The translations under genes were made by a program, and so were the position numbers. From contig NZ_BANH01000025.1 of NCBI RefSeq assembly GCF_000964465.1, positions 1-64,000 on the forward strand: DNA of 64,000 bases, written 5' to 3'. Below the pieces are notes generated by a model. That model searched no databases. It was not told where the DNA came from and saw only the letters and a list, made by a program, of their open reading frames with translations. This document shows, piece by piece, positions 36,618 through 46,186 of this stretch. Every line of letters starts with the position of its first letter. The first letter of the stretch is position 1. Source of the stretch: Gluconobacter thailandicus F149-1 = NBRC 100600 (GTDB lineage: Bacteria > Pseudomonadota > Alphaproteobacteria > Acetobacterales > Acetobacteraceae).

Positions 36618-38627
36618 TTGACCGCCGCGTTTCAGTCGGTCTTCCGTCCGGGATGGATCCAGTTCAGTTTAAGAACATGGGTTGCGCTTGTCCTGGCGCT
36701 GGCCACGGCATTCTGGGCCCAGGTCGATACACCTGCAGGTGCTGGCGTAACCGTCATGATTCTTGCCCAACCCCTGAGAGGGCAGGCGCTGTCCAAGGCG
36801 CTGTACCGTTTTCTTGGGACCCTGCTGGGTGTGGGCGTTTCCATTCTCCTGATTTCCATGTTCAGTCAGGATCGTGGCCTTTTCCTGGGGGGTGTTGCCC
36901 TCTGGATGGCCGGATGTGCCTTTGTGGGGACGCTGGAACGGGATTTTCGGGCCTATGGTGCTCTTCTGGCGGGCTACATGGTGGCGCTTGTTGCCGTCGC
37001 CAGCGTCGATGCTCCCCAGAACATCTATCATGTCAGTGTCGCCCGTGCCTCGACCGTTGCCATTGGCGTGGCGTCCATCGCGGTCGTGAATCTTCTGTCC
37101 GGTTCTCCGCAGGCCTGGCGTAATCTGGCCAAGGGGCTCCAGAATCTGGGCCATAGAATCCGTGGCCTGAGTCATTCTGCCATCATGGGGGACCCACCTT
37201 CCTCGGCTCAGGGCACAACGGCCCTGGCGTCTGAAATTCTTTCCCTGATGACGCAGATTTCCTATGCGCGGACGGAGCTGGATCGAAGCCGACTACGCAT
37301 GGCAGGAGCCAAGCTCAGCATTATTGGCATGCTGACGGTTCTGACCTGTAGCCGTGCTATTTCTGTCTTGCTGAAAGAAGGGGGTGTAACGGATATTCTG
37401 GTCCGTTATGTGCGCCAGTGGCACGAGCGCGTTGAAGACGGCACAAACCGTCAGGAAACCATGGGCACCATCCTGTCCAATATCCGGAAGGAAGATCCGG
37501 AGTATTTCCCGACCCCGCGCGATGCCTGGTTTCTGGAACGTGCCGCGACGCTGTTAAGTAACCGGCTTCATATTCGCACAGGCATCAGTACCCTGATGAA
37601 GGCGACCCCTGCCGGGGAAGCCCTCAAGCTTGCAACGCTCTCGAACAATCCGGATTATATTACAGCCTTCATCAACAGCATGCGTGTGCTGCTGGGCTTC
37701 AGCTTCGTGGCAGCATTCTGTGTGGGAACGGGGCAGCCGGCTTCGGCGACAGCGCTGTCCCAGTGTGCCCTGGTTCTCGTGCTGGCGTCGTCTTCACTGG
37801 ATACGGCCGTGTTTGGTAAAGGTGCGATGATCGGGACGCCGCTGGGAATTCTCGCCGCTGGTTTCCTCTCCTTCTGGGTACTCCCCTACGTTTATACGCT
37901 TCAGGGGCTGGCCTTTGTCCTGCTCCCCCAGACCGTGATCGCCTGCCTTCTTCTGATGAACCCGAAAACTACGGCCGTCGGCTTCCATTACGGGGCGTTC
38001 TTTCTGGTCTTTGTCGGGTTGGGCAATCATCACAGTTACGATCCGGCCGCGTTCCTTGAACGGAACACATTCTATTTCCTGTCAGCGGTGCTGTCGTTCG
38101 TTCTGCTGGTTTTGCTGTGGCCACCGACGGCCCGGCGGCATCGCTTCCGTATTGCGGTTGCGATTTCGTCTGATCTGGAATCGCAGTTGGGTGGCCACGG
38201 GGAGGCTATGGGGCCAGCCCTCCTGAGCCGGAAGTACGACCGCCTGAGTCAACTCCTGCTCTGGACGAAGCGTCTTCCCAAAGGGGGGACGTCGTCCGAG
38301 CATGTTTTCGAACGTCTGGTGGCGCTGGAGGATCTGTCCAGCACGATTGCGCGTGTACGGCTGTATCTTGATCAGGCGGCGCGTATGCCGTCCCTCAGGC
38401 ATCTTGTTCGCCCGGCCCGGAAGGCTCTTGCGCAGGACAGTCTGGCCCTTCTGGAAAGCGAACTGGCCGACATGACACAGGAATTTCTTGATCGGCTTCG
38501 TCTTGGCGCGCCCAGTGAGGAAATTCTGATCCTCAACTGCGTGGGAGGGCTGGAAGCCGTACGCGTCATGCTCCTGCGGAACCGGACGGCTGTCCATCAT
38601 TATGGAATAGGACGCAAACGATGGTGA
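36618..38627 (+). CDS. FUSC-family exporter subunit (AaeB-like)
   Basis: 669 residues, two halves each with about five transmembrane helices (N-terminal block from LRTWVALVLALATAFWAQVD; second block from LLGFSFVAAFCVGTGQPASA) joined by a soluble helical domain. The motif GAGVTVMILAQPLRGQALSK and GTLERDFRAYGALLAGYMVA are typical of the family. Together with the next two genes it forms a tripartite AaeB-AaeX-AaeA-like efflux unit for aromatic acids or similar inhibitors. The start is a TTG at 36618 with AGGGA ten bases upstream; no ATG fits. It overlaps the DUF1656 gene by seven bases. Confidence 0.92.
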   Translation: MTAAFQSVFRPGWIQFSLRTWVALVLALATAFWAQVDTPAGAGVTVMILAQPLRGQALSKALYRFLGTLLGVGVSILLISMFSQDRGLFLGGVALWMAGCAFVGTLERDFRAYGALLAGYMVALVAVASVDAPQNIYHVSVARASTVAIGVASIAVVNLLSGSPQAWRNLAKGLQNLGHRIRGLSHSAIMGDPPSSAQGTTALASEILSLMTQISYARTELDRSRLRMAGAKLSIIGMLTVLTCSRAISVLLKEGGVTDILVRYVRQWHERVEDGTNRQETMGTILSNIRKEDPEYFPTPRDAWFLERAATLLSNRLHIRTGISTLMKATPAGEALKLATLSNNPDYITAFINSMRVLLGFSFVAAFCVGTGQPASATALSQCALVLVLASSSLDTAVFGKGAMIGTPLGILAAGFLSFWVLPYVYTLQGLAFVLLPQTVIACLLLMNPKTTAVGFHYGAFFLVFVGLGNHHSYDPAAFLERNTFYFLSAVLSFVLLVLLWPPTARRHRFRIAVAISSDLESQLGGHGEAMGPALLSRKYDRLSQLLLWTKRLPKGGTSSEHVFERLVALEDLSSTIARVRLYLDQAARMPSLRHLVRPARKALAQDSLALLESELADMTQEFLDRLRLGAPSEEILILNCVGGLEAVRVMLLRNRTAVHHYGIGRKRW

Positions 38628-38821
38628 TGAGACAGGTCGTAGACCTCGGCGGTCTGCTCGTATCCGCATTCGTCGTCAATCTGGCGCTGTCGCTTCTGAC
38701 GCTGGCCATTCTTCGCTGGCTTATGGGCTGGTTCGATCTCTGGCGTTTTGTCTGGGACCCGCCACTGGCCCAGTTCGGTATTCTTATCTGCCTTCTCGGG
38801 CTTTATACCCTGATTCTCTGA
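38621..38821 (+). CDS. DUF1656 small membrane protein (AaeX-like)
   Basis: 66 residues with two transmembrane helices (LLVSAFVVNLALSLLTLAIL and FGILICLLGLYTLIL). Matches DUF1656, a small protein always found between FUSC exporter and HlyD-type adaptor genes; its exact role is unknown. Its ATG lies inside the end of the FUSC gene (GATGGTGATGAG), so it is translated by coupling. A second ATG at 38627 is possible. Confidence 0.9.
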   Translation: MVMRQVVDLGGLLVSAFVVNLALSLLTLAILRWLMGWFDLWRFVWDPPLAQFGILICLLGLYTLIL

Positions 38822-38837
38822 TACAAGGCCGCTCCAC

Positions 38838-39788
38838 GTGCTTTCCAGTGTCCATCGTCTGATCCGCCTGACCATTACCATTTCCATCCTTGTGGTGGCT
38901 GCTGTCGTGGTGGTCATTTTGTGGGACTACTACACGGCCTCTCCCTGGACCCGGAACGGACAGGTGCGTGTTCAGGTCGCTAATATTGCGCCGCGCGTTT
39001 CCGGGCAGATTCTGCATGTGAATGTCCATGACAACCAGCCTGTCCATCGGGGGGATGTTCTGTACGAGATTGATCCGTTCGATTTTCAGGTGGCCGTGGA
39101 TGCTGCCAAGGCGAAGGTGGCCGAACGCAAGGCCGATATGGAGTTCAAGGAGATTCAGGCCGAGTGGCGTCAGGCAATCCCCGGTGTGGCGGTTTCAAAG
39201 GAAGAAAAAAAGCAGTATGTCGCCCTCGCCCAGCAGGCGGCGGCACAATATGCATCCGCCCAGGCAGATCTGCGTCAGGCGGAGATCAATCTTGACCGTA
39301 CGAAGGTCCGCAGTTCTCTGGACGGAATCGTTACAAACCTGATCATGCGTCCCGGCGATTTTGCGACAGCGGGCGTTGTGAACATGCATATCATCGACAC
39401 AAGCTCATACTGGATTGATGGGTATTTCGAGGAAACCAAGGTCCATGATCTGGACGAAGGTGATCTCGTCCGTATGGATCTGATGGGGTATCACGACCCG
39501 CTTTTCGGCCATATCGAGAGTATTACGCGCGGTATTGCCAGCAACAATGCTCTTGTGAACGAGCAGGGACTGCCGACGGTCGATCCGGTTTATACATGGG
39601 TCCGTCTGGCGCAGCGTATTCCCGTGCGCGTGAAAATCGACAAACTTCCGGATGATCTGACACTTGCGGCGGGTATGACGGCGACCGTGACTGTCGTGTC
39701 TGCTTCCGGCAACCGTCGTCATCGCTCGACACAGGATGCATTCCAGCACTTCGGCGACGATATCCGCCATCTTTTTGGTCATAAGTGA
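38838..39788 (+). CDS. HlyD/AaeA-type periplasmic adaptor
   Basis: 316 residues. A single N-terminal membrane helix (LIRLTITISILVVAAVVVVI) is followed by the adaptor fold: lipoyl-like VRVQVANIAPRVSGQILHVN, DNQPVHRGDVLYEIDPFDFQ, a coiled-coil hairpin with AQQAAAQYASAQADLRQAEI, and the second lipoyl half RSSLDGIVTNLIMRPGDF, then a barrel with WIDGYFEETKVHDL. It connects the FUSC pump to an outer-membrane channel that is not encoded here. GTG start with AAGG ten bases upstream. It ends the operon and is followed by a terminator. Confidence 0.93.
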   Translation: MLSSVHRLIRLTITISILVVAAVVVVILWDYYTASPWTRNGQVRVQVANIAPRVSGQILHVNVHDNQPVHRGDVLYEIDPFDFQVAVDAAKAKVAERKADMEFKEIQAEWRQAIPGVAVSKEEKKQYVALAQQAAAQYASAQADLRQAEINLDRTKVRSSLDGIVTNLIMRPGDFATAGVVNMHIIDTSSYWIDGYFEETKVHDLDEGDLVRMDLMGYHDPLFGHIESITRGIASNNALVNEQGLPTVDPVYTWVRLAQRIPVRVKIDKLPDDLTLAAGMTATVTVVSASGNRRHRSTQDAFQHFGDDIRHLFGHK

Positions 39789-39821
39789 GGGATTGTCTCG
39801 CGATTTTCACAATCCCTTTTT
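39789..39821 (+). terminator. Terminator of the FUSC efflux operon
   Basis: GGGATTGT / ACAATCCC (8-bp stem, 12-base loop) followed by five T, immediately after the adaptor stop codon. Confidence 0.8.
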
Positions 39822-39920
39822 CCTGTCAGCCGTTAGCATGCCGGGTAGAGAAAATCTGGTATTTGAAAACAGGGCTTCTGTCAGTCTGTCCTGATTTCCG
39901 CAAACTGAGAAGGAAGAACT

Positions 39921-41108
39921 GTGCGCGCATCCCTTTCCTGCCGGACACTGGGCTTCGTCCTGGGTGGCCTGTGTTTTGTCGCGGCGTCATCAACGGCTGA
40001 GGCCGCGACTACAGATAAAGCTCGCAAAGCTGGAACACTTGTCAGCTCGGCGCCTCTGGCGGATGCACTGAGTCTGCCTGATGCGGGCAAATCTCTGCGC
40101 ATCACCTATCTTTCGACTGATGGCGTGACGGGGAAAGGACTTGTGCCCGTGACGGCAGAGGTGATTGTGCCTGCTGGCGAGGCTCCCGCCGGTGGCTGGC
40201 CGATTGTCGCCTGGGCACACGGGACCGTTGGTAACGATGACAGTTGTGCGCCGTCCCTGAACCCGTACAGCGCCCGGAATACTCATTATCTGTCTGAGTG
40301 GATGAAGCGTGGCTTTGCGATTGTCGCGACAGACTATCAAGGACTGGGAACGCCGGGCGTTCACCCTTATCTGAATACCCGCGCTGAAGCCTACAGCGTT
40401 TTGGATTCCGTTCGGGCAGCGCTGAAATCGGTTCCGGGCCTTCAGAACAAGATCATGATTGTCGGTCAGTCGCAGGGTGGTGGGGCTGCTTTTGCATCGG
40501 CAGCGTTTGCACCTGCCTATGCGCCGGATCTCAATATCCGTGGAACTGTCGCAACGGGTATTCCTTACCTGACGTCAGAAATCCTGTCGGGCATGCTTGC
40601 GGAAGCGGGCAAGGCGAAAGGTTACAGCCCGCTTGTGGCCTATACGCTGCTGATTGGCTCGTCCTATTCTGGCCTGAACCCGCATTTCCGTCCGGAAGAG
40701 GCGTTTACGGCCAAAGCCATGCCAGCCTTCAAGGCGGCAGAAACGTCATGTCTGACCGGTCTGTCTGATCTGGCAGAGAAAGACGGCCTGACGCTGGCGA
40801 ACGCTCTTCAGCCGACCTATGCCAAGGCCATGTCCCCGGCCATGAAGGGCATGATGTATCCGACCCTGAAACTGGCACAGCCTCTTTTTGTCGGCACCGG
40901 AACCGTCGATGAAGACGTACCAACGCAGTTGCAGGTCGGTTTGGTCAAGGCGGCCTGTGCGGCTGGAACCGTGGTGCAGGCGCATCTGTACAAGGGGCTG
41001 GATCATTCGCAGACGGTGAACGCGTCCCTGCCGGATTCAGCGGCCTTTACCAGGGCGGTCATGGCGGGTGAGCCTGTGACGCCGCAGTGCACACCAATCC
41101 CACAATAA
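39921..41108 (+). CDS. Secreted alpha/beta hydrolase, secretory-lipase type
   Basis: 395 residues. Signal peptide (TLGFVLGGLCFVAASSTAEA). The alpha/beta-hydrolase core shows WPIVAWAHGTVGNDDSCAPS, nucleophile elbow GQSQGGGAAFAS (Ser near residue 178), acid in GTGTVDEDVP and His in KGLDHSQTVN. Four cysteines in the mature part are likely disulfide-bonded. The arrangement resembles the LIP/secretory-lipase group, but the substrate is not known; esterases and peptidases share it. GTG start at 39921 with AAGGA upstream. Stands alone and ends at a terminator. Confidence 0.85.
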   Translation: MRASLSCRTLGFVLGGLCFVAASSTAEAATTDKARKAGTLVSSAPLADALSLPDAGKSLRITYLSTDGVTGKGLVPVTAEVIVPAGEAPAGGWPIVAWAHGTVGNDDSCAPSLNPYSARNTHYLSEWMKRGFAIVATDYQGLGTPGVHPYLNTRAEAYSVLDSVRAALKSVPGLQNKIMIVGQSQGGGAAFASAAFAPAYAPDLNIRGTVATGIPYLTSEILSGMLAEAGKAKGYSPLVAYTLLIGSSYSGLNPHFRPEEAFTAKAMPAFKAAETSCLTGLSDLAEKDGLTLANALQPTYAKAMSPAMKGMMYPTLKLAQPLFVGTGTVDEDVPTQLQVGLVKAACAAGTVVQAHLYKGLDHSQTVNASLPDSAAFTRAVMAGEPVTPQCTPIPQ

Positions 41109-41115
41109 TGTCGTC

Positions 41116-41146
41116 AGCCCCGTATGCTTGTCAGCCGGGGCTTTTT
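41116..41146 (+). terminator. Terminator of the hydrolase gene
   Basis: AGCCCCG / CGGGGCT with a 13-base loop, then five T. It runs up to the stop codon of the convergent transferase. Confidence 0.8.
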
Positions 41147-42261
41147 CATGCGTCCGACATGAAGCGGACAATCGCTTCTGCGGCACGCTGTGAAGCGCCA
41201 AGCAGAGGCTGCCCGAACGTTTCCTGAAACAGCTTTTCCTGAGCGGACCTGTAGCGCGCATGGCGTTCCTGCGCCTGTGCCACAGCCGTCATGATGTCTG
41301 CCGGCTCATCCACGACATCGCCTAGCGTCCAGTGCAGGAAATAGGGATCATCCCGCCAGGGTATCCGTCGTGGGTTTAGAAAGATGCACGGACGGGGAAT
41401 CGCCAGAAACTCGTAAACCTGACTGCTGACATCCCCGATATAGAGAGCGGCCTGGGACGTGTAGGTCATGTCGAGCATGGCGTCCGAGCCTGTATCAACC
41501 AGAACATCCGCGCTCTGTTGCCGTTTGAGCTGACGCTCCCGGATGCCGAAGCCTTTGTGGAACATCTTGATATGCGGAGCCACAACCAGATTGTATTCGC
41601 TTTGCTCTTTGAAGCCCTTGATGAGAGGGGTCATGCAGGCCGGTGCGGAGGTTAGGGCGCGCTGATAGTGGGGGTTGTAGAGTGCAAAAGGTCGACCATT
41701 TGGGAATGAGATGGCGTTCTCTTTGCGAACAGCTTCGAACACGTCGAACTTTGGGTATCCCACGATACGAGACACGCCCGTCTGGAACAGGCCCTTGTCC
41801 CGGAAATACGTCTCCACCTTCGGGCCCGGAACCAGCGTCAGATCAAACTCCCTTACGAGATGTTCGTCATTGACGTATCGGTCTCCTGCGCCGTGCATCA
41901 GAAGAACAAGTTTCGGACCATTCAGCCCCATTTCCTTCAGAACACCCGCCGTATATTCCGTTGCGACCACTACGTCATACCGGTTCAGTTCAGCCACGTT
42001 TTCACGCAGAACCAGCAGTCGTTCCTGATCAAGCCGCCGGGCCTTCTTCAACGCTTTTGCTTTCCATGATTTGGGAAAGGGCCTGAGCGGCAGAGCTGGA
42101 ACACCGAGGGCCCGACGGATACGGGTCAGATGAGTGACAGTCTCTGGGAAACTGTAGTATTCCGTGACCTCACATCCAGGGGTTGTCGCCAGAGCGCTTG
42201 CGACAGACGCGGTGTGGTAGCACTGATAGGGTTCGGCAATGTAAATGAAGGCGATGTTCAT
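41146..42261 (-). CDS. CDP-glycerol glycerophosphotransferase-like / GT-B transferase
   Basis: 371 residues, no signal peptide. It resembles the GT-B-like CDP-glycerol transferase family (PF04464): the N-terminal MNIAFIYIAEPYQC strand, LVLLMHGAGDRYV, a VGYPKFD and YNPHYQ segment, and ALYIGDVSSQVYEFLAIP, where the family reads DvLITDYSSxxfdfl. That fold transfers glycerol-phosphate or similar groups onto surface polysaccharide or teichoic acid-like acceptors. In Gram-negatives such proteins modify capsules or LPS; the true donor is unknown. Divergent from a flippase, which supports a surface-glycan role. Confidence 0.75.
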   Translation of the reverse strand: MNIAFIYIAEPYQCYHTASVASALATTPGCEVTEYYSFPETVTHLTRIRRALGVPALPLRPFPKSWKAKALKKARRLDQERLLVLRENVAELNRYDVVVATEYTAGVLKEMGLNGPKLVLLMHGAGDRYVNDEHLVREFDLTLVPGPKVETYFRDKGLFQTGVSRIVGYPKFDVFEAVRKENAISFPNGRPFALYNPHYQRALTSAPACMTPLIKGFKEQSEYNLVVAPHIKMFHKGFGIRERQLKRQQSADVLVDTGSDAMLDMTYTSQAALYIGDVSSQVYEFLAIPRPCIFLNPRRIPWRDDPYFLHWTLGDVVDEPADIMTAVAQAQERHARYRSAQEKLFQETFGQPLLGASQRAAEAIVRFMSDA

Positions 42262-42488
42262 GATCGTCTGTTGCGTCCTGACGTCACCGCGATCTGCGGC
42301 TTATCCCGGGATGACGTTTGCGGAAAGCGGAAGCCAGGCCGGGTGCGAATGCCAGTGAAGCGCTTCACTGACACGGTATAGGGCCTCGTTCATAATCTTC
42401 GCCCCCTGACTGTCAAGGAATCGGGCTAGAGGTGAAGATATGGCTTCCAGCATGGACACCCGGAGGGCTTTGTGGTCAGAAAGCCCGC

Positions 42489-43802
42489 ATGTCCGCTGAA
42501 CACTCCGTTTTCAGATCCATTTTCCGAAATGTCAGTGTTCTCACCATCGGCCGTATCGTCAATGCGCTGTGCAGCTTCGTCTACATCGCGGTTACGGTAC
42601 GGGCGCTGGGTCTGTCTGACTTCGGACTGCTGATCCTCATTCATTCCCTGGCCTCTACGGGGTCTGTGCTGTCGCGCATGCAGTCCTGGCAGACGCTGAT
42701 CCGGTTCGGCAGCGATGCGTTCACGAAGAACGATACGGATCTGCTGCGGAAGGTGGTTCATTTCTGTATCCGGCTGGATACGTTGTCGGCGGTCTTTGCC
42801 ATTCTGTTCGGGCTGATTGCCGTGCAGGTCTATGGCGTGACGGCGCAGTGGTCCCGGCATGTGCGGTTTCTGGCGGATCTGTACGTGATTGTGAGTCCGC
42901 TCATGTATTCGGGCTGGGCAAACGGCATCCTGCGTATGGCAGGGAAATTCCATCTGGTCCCCATCATCGACACCTGTGCCGCTGTTGTGAAAACGCTTGG
43001 TGTTCTGCTGGGATATGTCCTGCATCTGAAGCTGGGATATTTCCTTGCGATGTGGGCGCTCGCCATCATCATCGATTACGGGTTCTACTTCTATTACGCG
43101 ATGGACATCCTGCGGCAGAAGTTCCGGTTCCGCTATTTTCAGGCCTATCGAAGCTGGCGCTGGCAGATCCCTGGAATGTGGCAGTTTACCCGTGCGGCCA
43201 GTGTGAACCAGACGCTCGGCAATATTTCCGGCCATGTGGCAACGCTTCTGGTGGGGAATGGTCTTGGTCCGGCGGAGGCTGCTGTTTTCCGTGTGTGCCG
43301 TCAGATCGCAGAAGGAATAGTTACACCTGCTCAACTCATCTCGCCGGTGCTTTACCCGGAACTGGTCAAGATGAGAGACCAGCAGGACTGGAAGGGTCTC
43401 AAGCGCGTCACATGGAAGATGTTTGGCGTGCTGACGGCGCTGTCCCTGCTGCTTCTGCTGCTGTCTGCAGTGTTTGGTTCAAAGATTTTCAGGCTGATGC
43501 TGCATGTTCATGTGCATCACACGTCCCTCTATATTTCCATCATGCTGATGGCAGCGGTCTTCAGTTTGCTGGTCATTCCGCTGGAGCCGCTGCTGATCGT
43601 CGTGGGGCATGTGAAGTTTTTGATGACCAGTCGCACGGCCATCATGGCCATCTATTTCCCGGCCCTTTACGTGCTGACCATGCAGTTCGGGCTAGCGGGA
43701 GCCTGCCTGACGACAGCGGCCTGCAACGCGGCCATCCTGCTATCACGGTTTGCGGGCGTCTTGATATTTGGGGGGCGGATCGGGAAACCGAAAACGGAGT
43801 GA
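42489..43802 (+). CDS. Polysaccharide/oligosaccharide flippase-like membrane protein
   Basis: 437 residues from ATG 42489 with 12-14 hydrophobic helices; an upstream GTG (42432) would add 19 residues that do not look like a signal. Features of MOP-superfamily (Wzx-like) exporters are present: FRSIFRNVSVLTIGRIVNA, TVRALGLSDFGLLILI, then alternating helices to LAGACLTTAACNAAILLSRF. It likely flips lipid-linked glycan units across the inner membrane. Its neighbour is the CDP-glycerol-type transferase on the other strand. The start choice is uncertain. It ends at a strong hairpin. Confidence 0.8.
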   Translation: MSAEHSVFRSIFRNVSVLTIGRIVNALCSFVYIAVTVRALGLSDFGLLILIHSLASTGSVLSRMQSWQTLIRFGSDAFTKNDTDLLRKVVHFCIRLDTLSAVFAILFGLIAVQVYGVTAQWSRHVRFLADLYVIVSPLMYSGWANGILRMAGKFHLVPIIDTCAAVVKTLGVLLGYVLHLKLGYFLAMWALAIIIDYGFYFYYAMDILRQKFRFRYFQAYRSWRWQIPGMWQFTRAASVNQTLGNISGHVATLLVGNGLGPAEAAVFRVCRQIAEGIVTPAQLISPVLYPELVKMRDQQDWKGLKRVTWKMFGVLTALSLLLLLLSAVFGSKIFRLMLHVHVHHTSLYISIMLMAAVFSLLVIPLEPLLIVVGHVKFLMTSRTAIMAIYFPALYVLTMQFGLAGACLTTAACNAAILLSRFAGVLIFGGRIGKPKTE

Positions 43803-43834
43803 GGTCTGGCCCATGTTTGGTGTGGGCCAGACCT
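43802..43834. terminator. Convergent hairpin terminator
   Basis: Perfect 12-bp stem AGGTCTGGCCCA / TGGGCCAGACCT overlapping the flippase stop region. It lies in a 39-base convergent gap; flanking T runs are weak. Confidence 0.7.
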
Positions 43835-43841
43835 TCATCTG

Positions 43842-45953
43842 TTAGCGCAGAGGTGCGCGGTCCATGGCCCAGATGGCAAAGGCCTGCACCAGCGCAACTT
43901 CTTCCAGCCTCTTGAAGCGGCCGGATGATCCGCCATGGCCTGCGTCCATATTAATGCGGCACAGGAATGGCCCACCGGATGCAACTTCACGTAGTTTGGC
44001 AATCCATTTCGCAGGTTCCCAATACGTGACACGCGGGTCGGAAAGGCCACCCATGGCGAGAATGGGTGGGTAAGGGCGTGCCTGAATGTTGTCGTAAGGC
44101 GAATAGCTGGCGATGAGATCGTAAGCATCTTCGTCTGCCAGCGGATTTCCCCATTCCGGCCATTCCGGGGGCGTGAGGGGGAGGGACGTGTCAGACATGG
44201 TGTTGAGCATGTCCACGAACGGGACCTGCGCAGCGATTCCGGCAAAAAGATCCGGCGCCATATTGGCGACAGCACCCATCAGCAGCCCGCCTGCCGAGCC
44301 ACCATGAGCGACAATGCGGCCTGCGGAGCCATAGCCTTCCTTTACGAGATAGTTCGCTGATGCGATGAAATCCGTGAAGGTATTGGGCTTGGTTTTGCCG
44401 CGTCCCTGAAGGAACCAGTTCCAGCCTTTTTCGGAGCCACCGCGGATATGCGCGATAGCGTAGACCCAGCCACGATCAACAAGGCTGAAGACCGTTGTGG
44501 AGAAGCTGGCGTCCATGGCGATGCCGTAAGAGCCGTAGCCATAAAGCAGTAAGGGCGCGGACCCATCCAGAGCCTGTCCCTTGCGCATCAGGACCGTCAG
44601 GGGAACCTGCTCCCCGTCTGGGGCGGTCGCGAACAGGCGACGTGTCTCGTATTTTTCCGGATCATGCCCGGAGGGGACGTCACGAACCTTCTGGAGCGTG
44701 CGCTCTCCGGTTGCCAGATCGTAGTCATACCAGTGTGCCGGGGTGGTCGGGGACTGATAGACGTAGCGCAGAACGGAGCCTTCATATTCCAGAACGCCCT
44801 GAAGCGTCAGGTCGTAAGCCGGTTCGTCCATGCCAATAGTGACAGCCTGACTGCGGACATCCCCGCTGACACCGGCCTTCACCACGCGGATATGAACGTT
44901 GCCGTCCTTCCGCTCTGACCACGCCAGATAGTTGCGGGACGCCGTCGCACCCAGAATGTAATGGCCTTCCAGATAGGGCACGAACGGTGCCCAGTTCTCC
45001 CGTCCCGTAGCAGTATCTGGCGTCTGCATGAGCTGGAAATCGACAGCGCCACCGGCATTGGTGAGGATGATGAAGCGGTCGTTCCAGTGCGTGAAGGAGT
45101 AGCGTTCTCCACGGATCAGCGGGGCTGCCACGACGGGCGAGGCGGTCGGATCAGAGGCCGGAATCAGCAGCGTTTCGTTCGTGTCGTGGTCACCGCGTTC
45201 AATGACAATCCACTTGCGGGATGCGCTGGTGCCGATGCTCAGGAAAAAGCCGGGGTCGGTTTCGTCAAAAACCAGAACATCCTCACCACCCGTCAGTGGG
45301 CGGCGATAGATGCGGGATGGGCGGCCATTGTCGTCGCGGAAAATCCAGAACAGCCATGCGCTATCTGGCGAAATGGCGAAGCTGCCGGTCGTGCTTTCGA
45401 CTGGTTCAGCGCAAAGTTCACCGCTCTCCAGGTCCTTGACCTGAATGCGATAGACTTCTGATCCCTGCACGTCTTCTGAATACACGAAATAGCGATGATT
45501 GGCGGAGTGTGCCGTTCCGCCGAGGGCGTAGTAATCGAACTGTTTGGCGCGGGCATCCACATCCAGAAGAACCTGCTCAGCCCCGCCTTCACGTGGGCGG
45601 CGTGCCCGAAGGGGGTGCTGGGCGCCGTCTTCAAAGCGGCTGTAATATGCCCAAGGCCCATCCGGAACAGGTACGGATTCTTCAGCCGGCGGGATACGGC
45701 CGATCATTTCCTGCAGAAGCTCTTTGCGAAGCGGCTCCATGCTGGCCAGAACACCCTCGGCATAAGCGTTTTCTGCCTTGAGGTGCTCCGTAATGTCCGG
45801 GCGCAGGACGGACGGATCACGCAGAACCTGCTGCCAGTTCTCGTCCTTCATCCAGGCGTAGGAGTCGGTGCGGGTCCGGCCAAGCTGCGTGGTCGAAACG
45901 GGTTCCTGCTTTGGAACCGGCGGAACGGGGAGGGAATGCTGGGTCTCTGACAT
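43842..45953 (-). CDS. ptrB: Oligopeptidase B (prolyl oligopeptidase family)
   Basis: 703 residues from ATG 45953 (a longer frame to 45989 is unlikely). The N-terminal beta-propeller (from RTRTDSYAWMKDENW through repeated strands) regulates access; the C-terminal catalytic domain has GRIVAHGGSAGGLLMG (Ser near residue 553), VTYWEPAKWIAKLR near the Asp region, and DAGHGGSSGRFK with the catalytic His. The enzyme is a cytosolic serine peptidase that cuts short peptides after basic residues. No signal peptide. It is single and convergent with the flippase. Confidence 0.92.
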   Translation of the reverse strand: MSETQHSLPVPPVPKQEPVSTTQLGRTRTDSYAWMKDENWQQVLRDPSVLRPDITEHLKAENAYAEGVLASMEPLRKELLQEMIGRIPPAEESVPVPDGPWAYYSRFEDGAQHPLRARRPREGGAEQVLLDVDARAKQFDYYALGGTAHSANHRYFVYSEDVQGSEVYRIQVKDLESGELCAEPVESTTGSFAISPDSAWLFWIFRDDNGRPSRIYRRPLTGGEDVLVFDETDPGFFLSIGTSASRKWIVIERGDHDTNETLLIPASDPTASPVVAAPLIRGERYSFTHWNDRFIILTNAGGAVDFQLMQTPDTATGRENWAPFVPYLEGHYILGATASRNYLAWSERKDGNVHIRVVKAGVSGDVRSQAVTIGMDEPAYDLTLQGVLEYEGSVLRYVYQSPTTPAHWYDYDLATGERTLQKVRDVPSGHDPEKYETRRLFATAPDGEQVPLTVLMRKGQALDGSAPLLLYGYGSYGIAMDASFSTTVFSLVDRGWVYAIAHIRGGSEKGWNWFLQGRGKTKPNTFTDFIASANYLVKEGYGSAGRIVAHGGSAGGLLMGAVANMAPDLFAGIAAQVPFVDMLNTMSDTSLPLTPPEWPEWGNPLADEDAYDLIASYSPYDNIQARPYPPILAMGGLSDPRVTYWEPAKWIAKLREVASGGPFLCRINMDAGHGGSSGRFKRLEEVALVQAFAIWAMDRAPLR

Positions 45954-46186
45954 ATCCGAAACCTTGGCGCAGAAACGCAGGCGACTCAATCCACGTGGAC
46001 AGGCGCGGCCAACTGATGCGGATTCCGGAGTGTAAGATCAGTAAAAATAATTGAAAAAGAAACTGGAGGGCTGTTCAGATGTTTCTCATGCAACGGCGGG
46101 TGACCTCTCAGGACAAAGCATGTCTCTGAAATGTCCGCTCACAATAGCCGTAATGTAATCGTATCAAACATGGAAAGATTCCATCC

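Noticed and set aside
42848-43915. 355-codon frame overlapping the flippase
   Set aside because: Off-frame shadow that runs past the flippase stop and its terminator.
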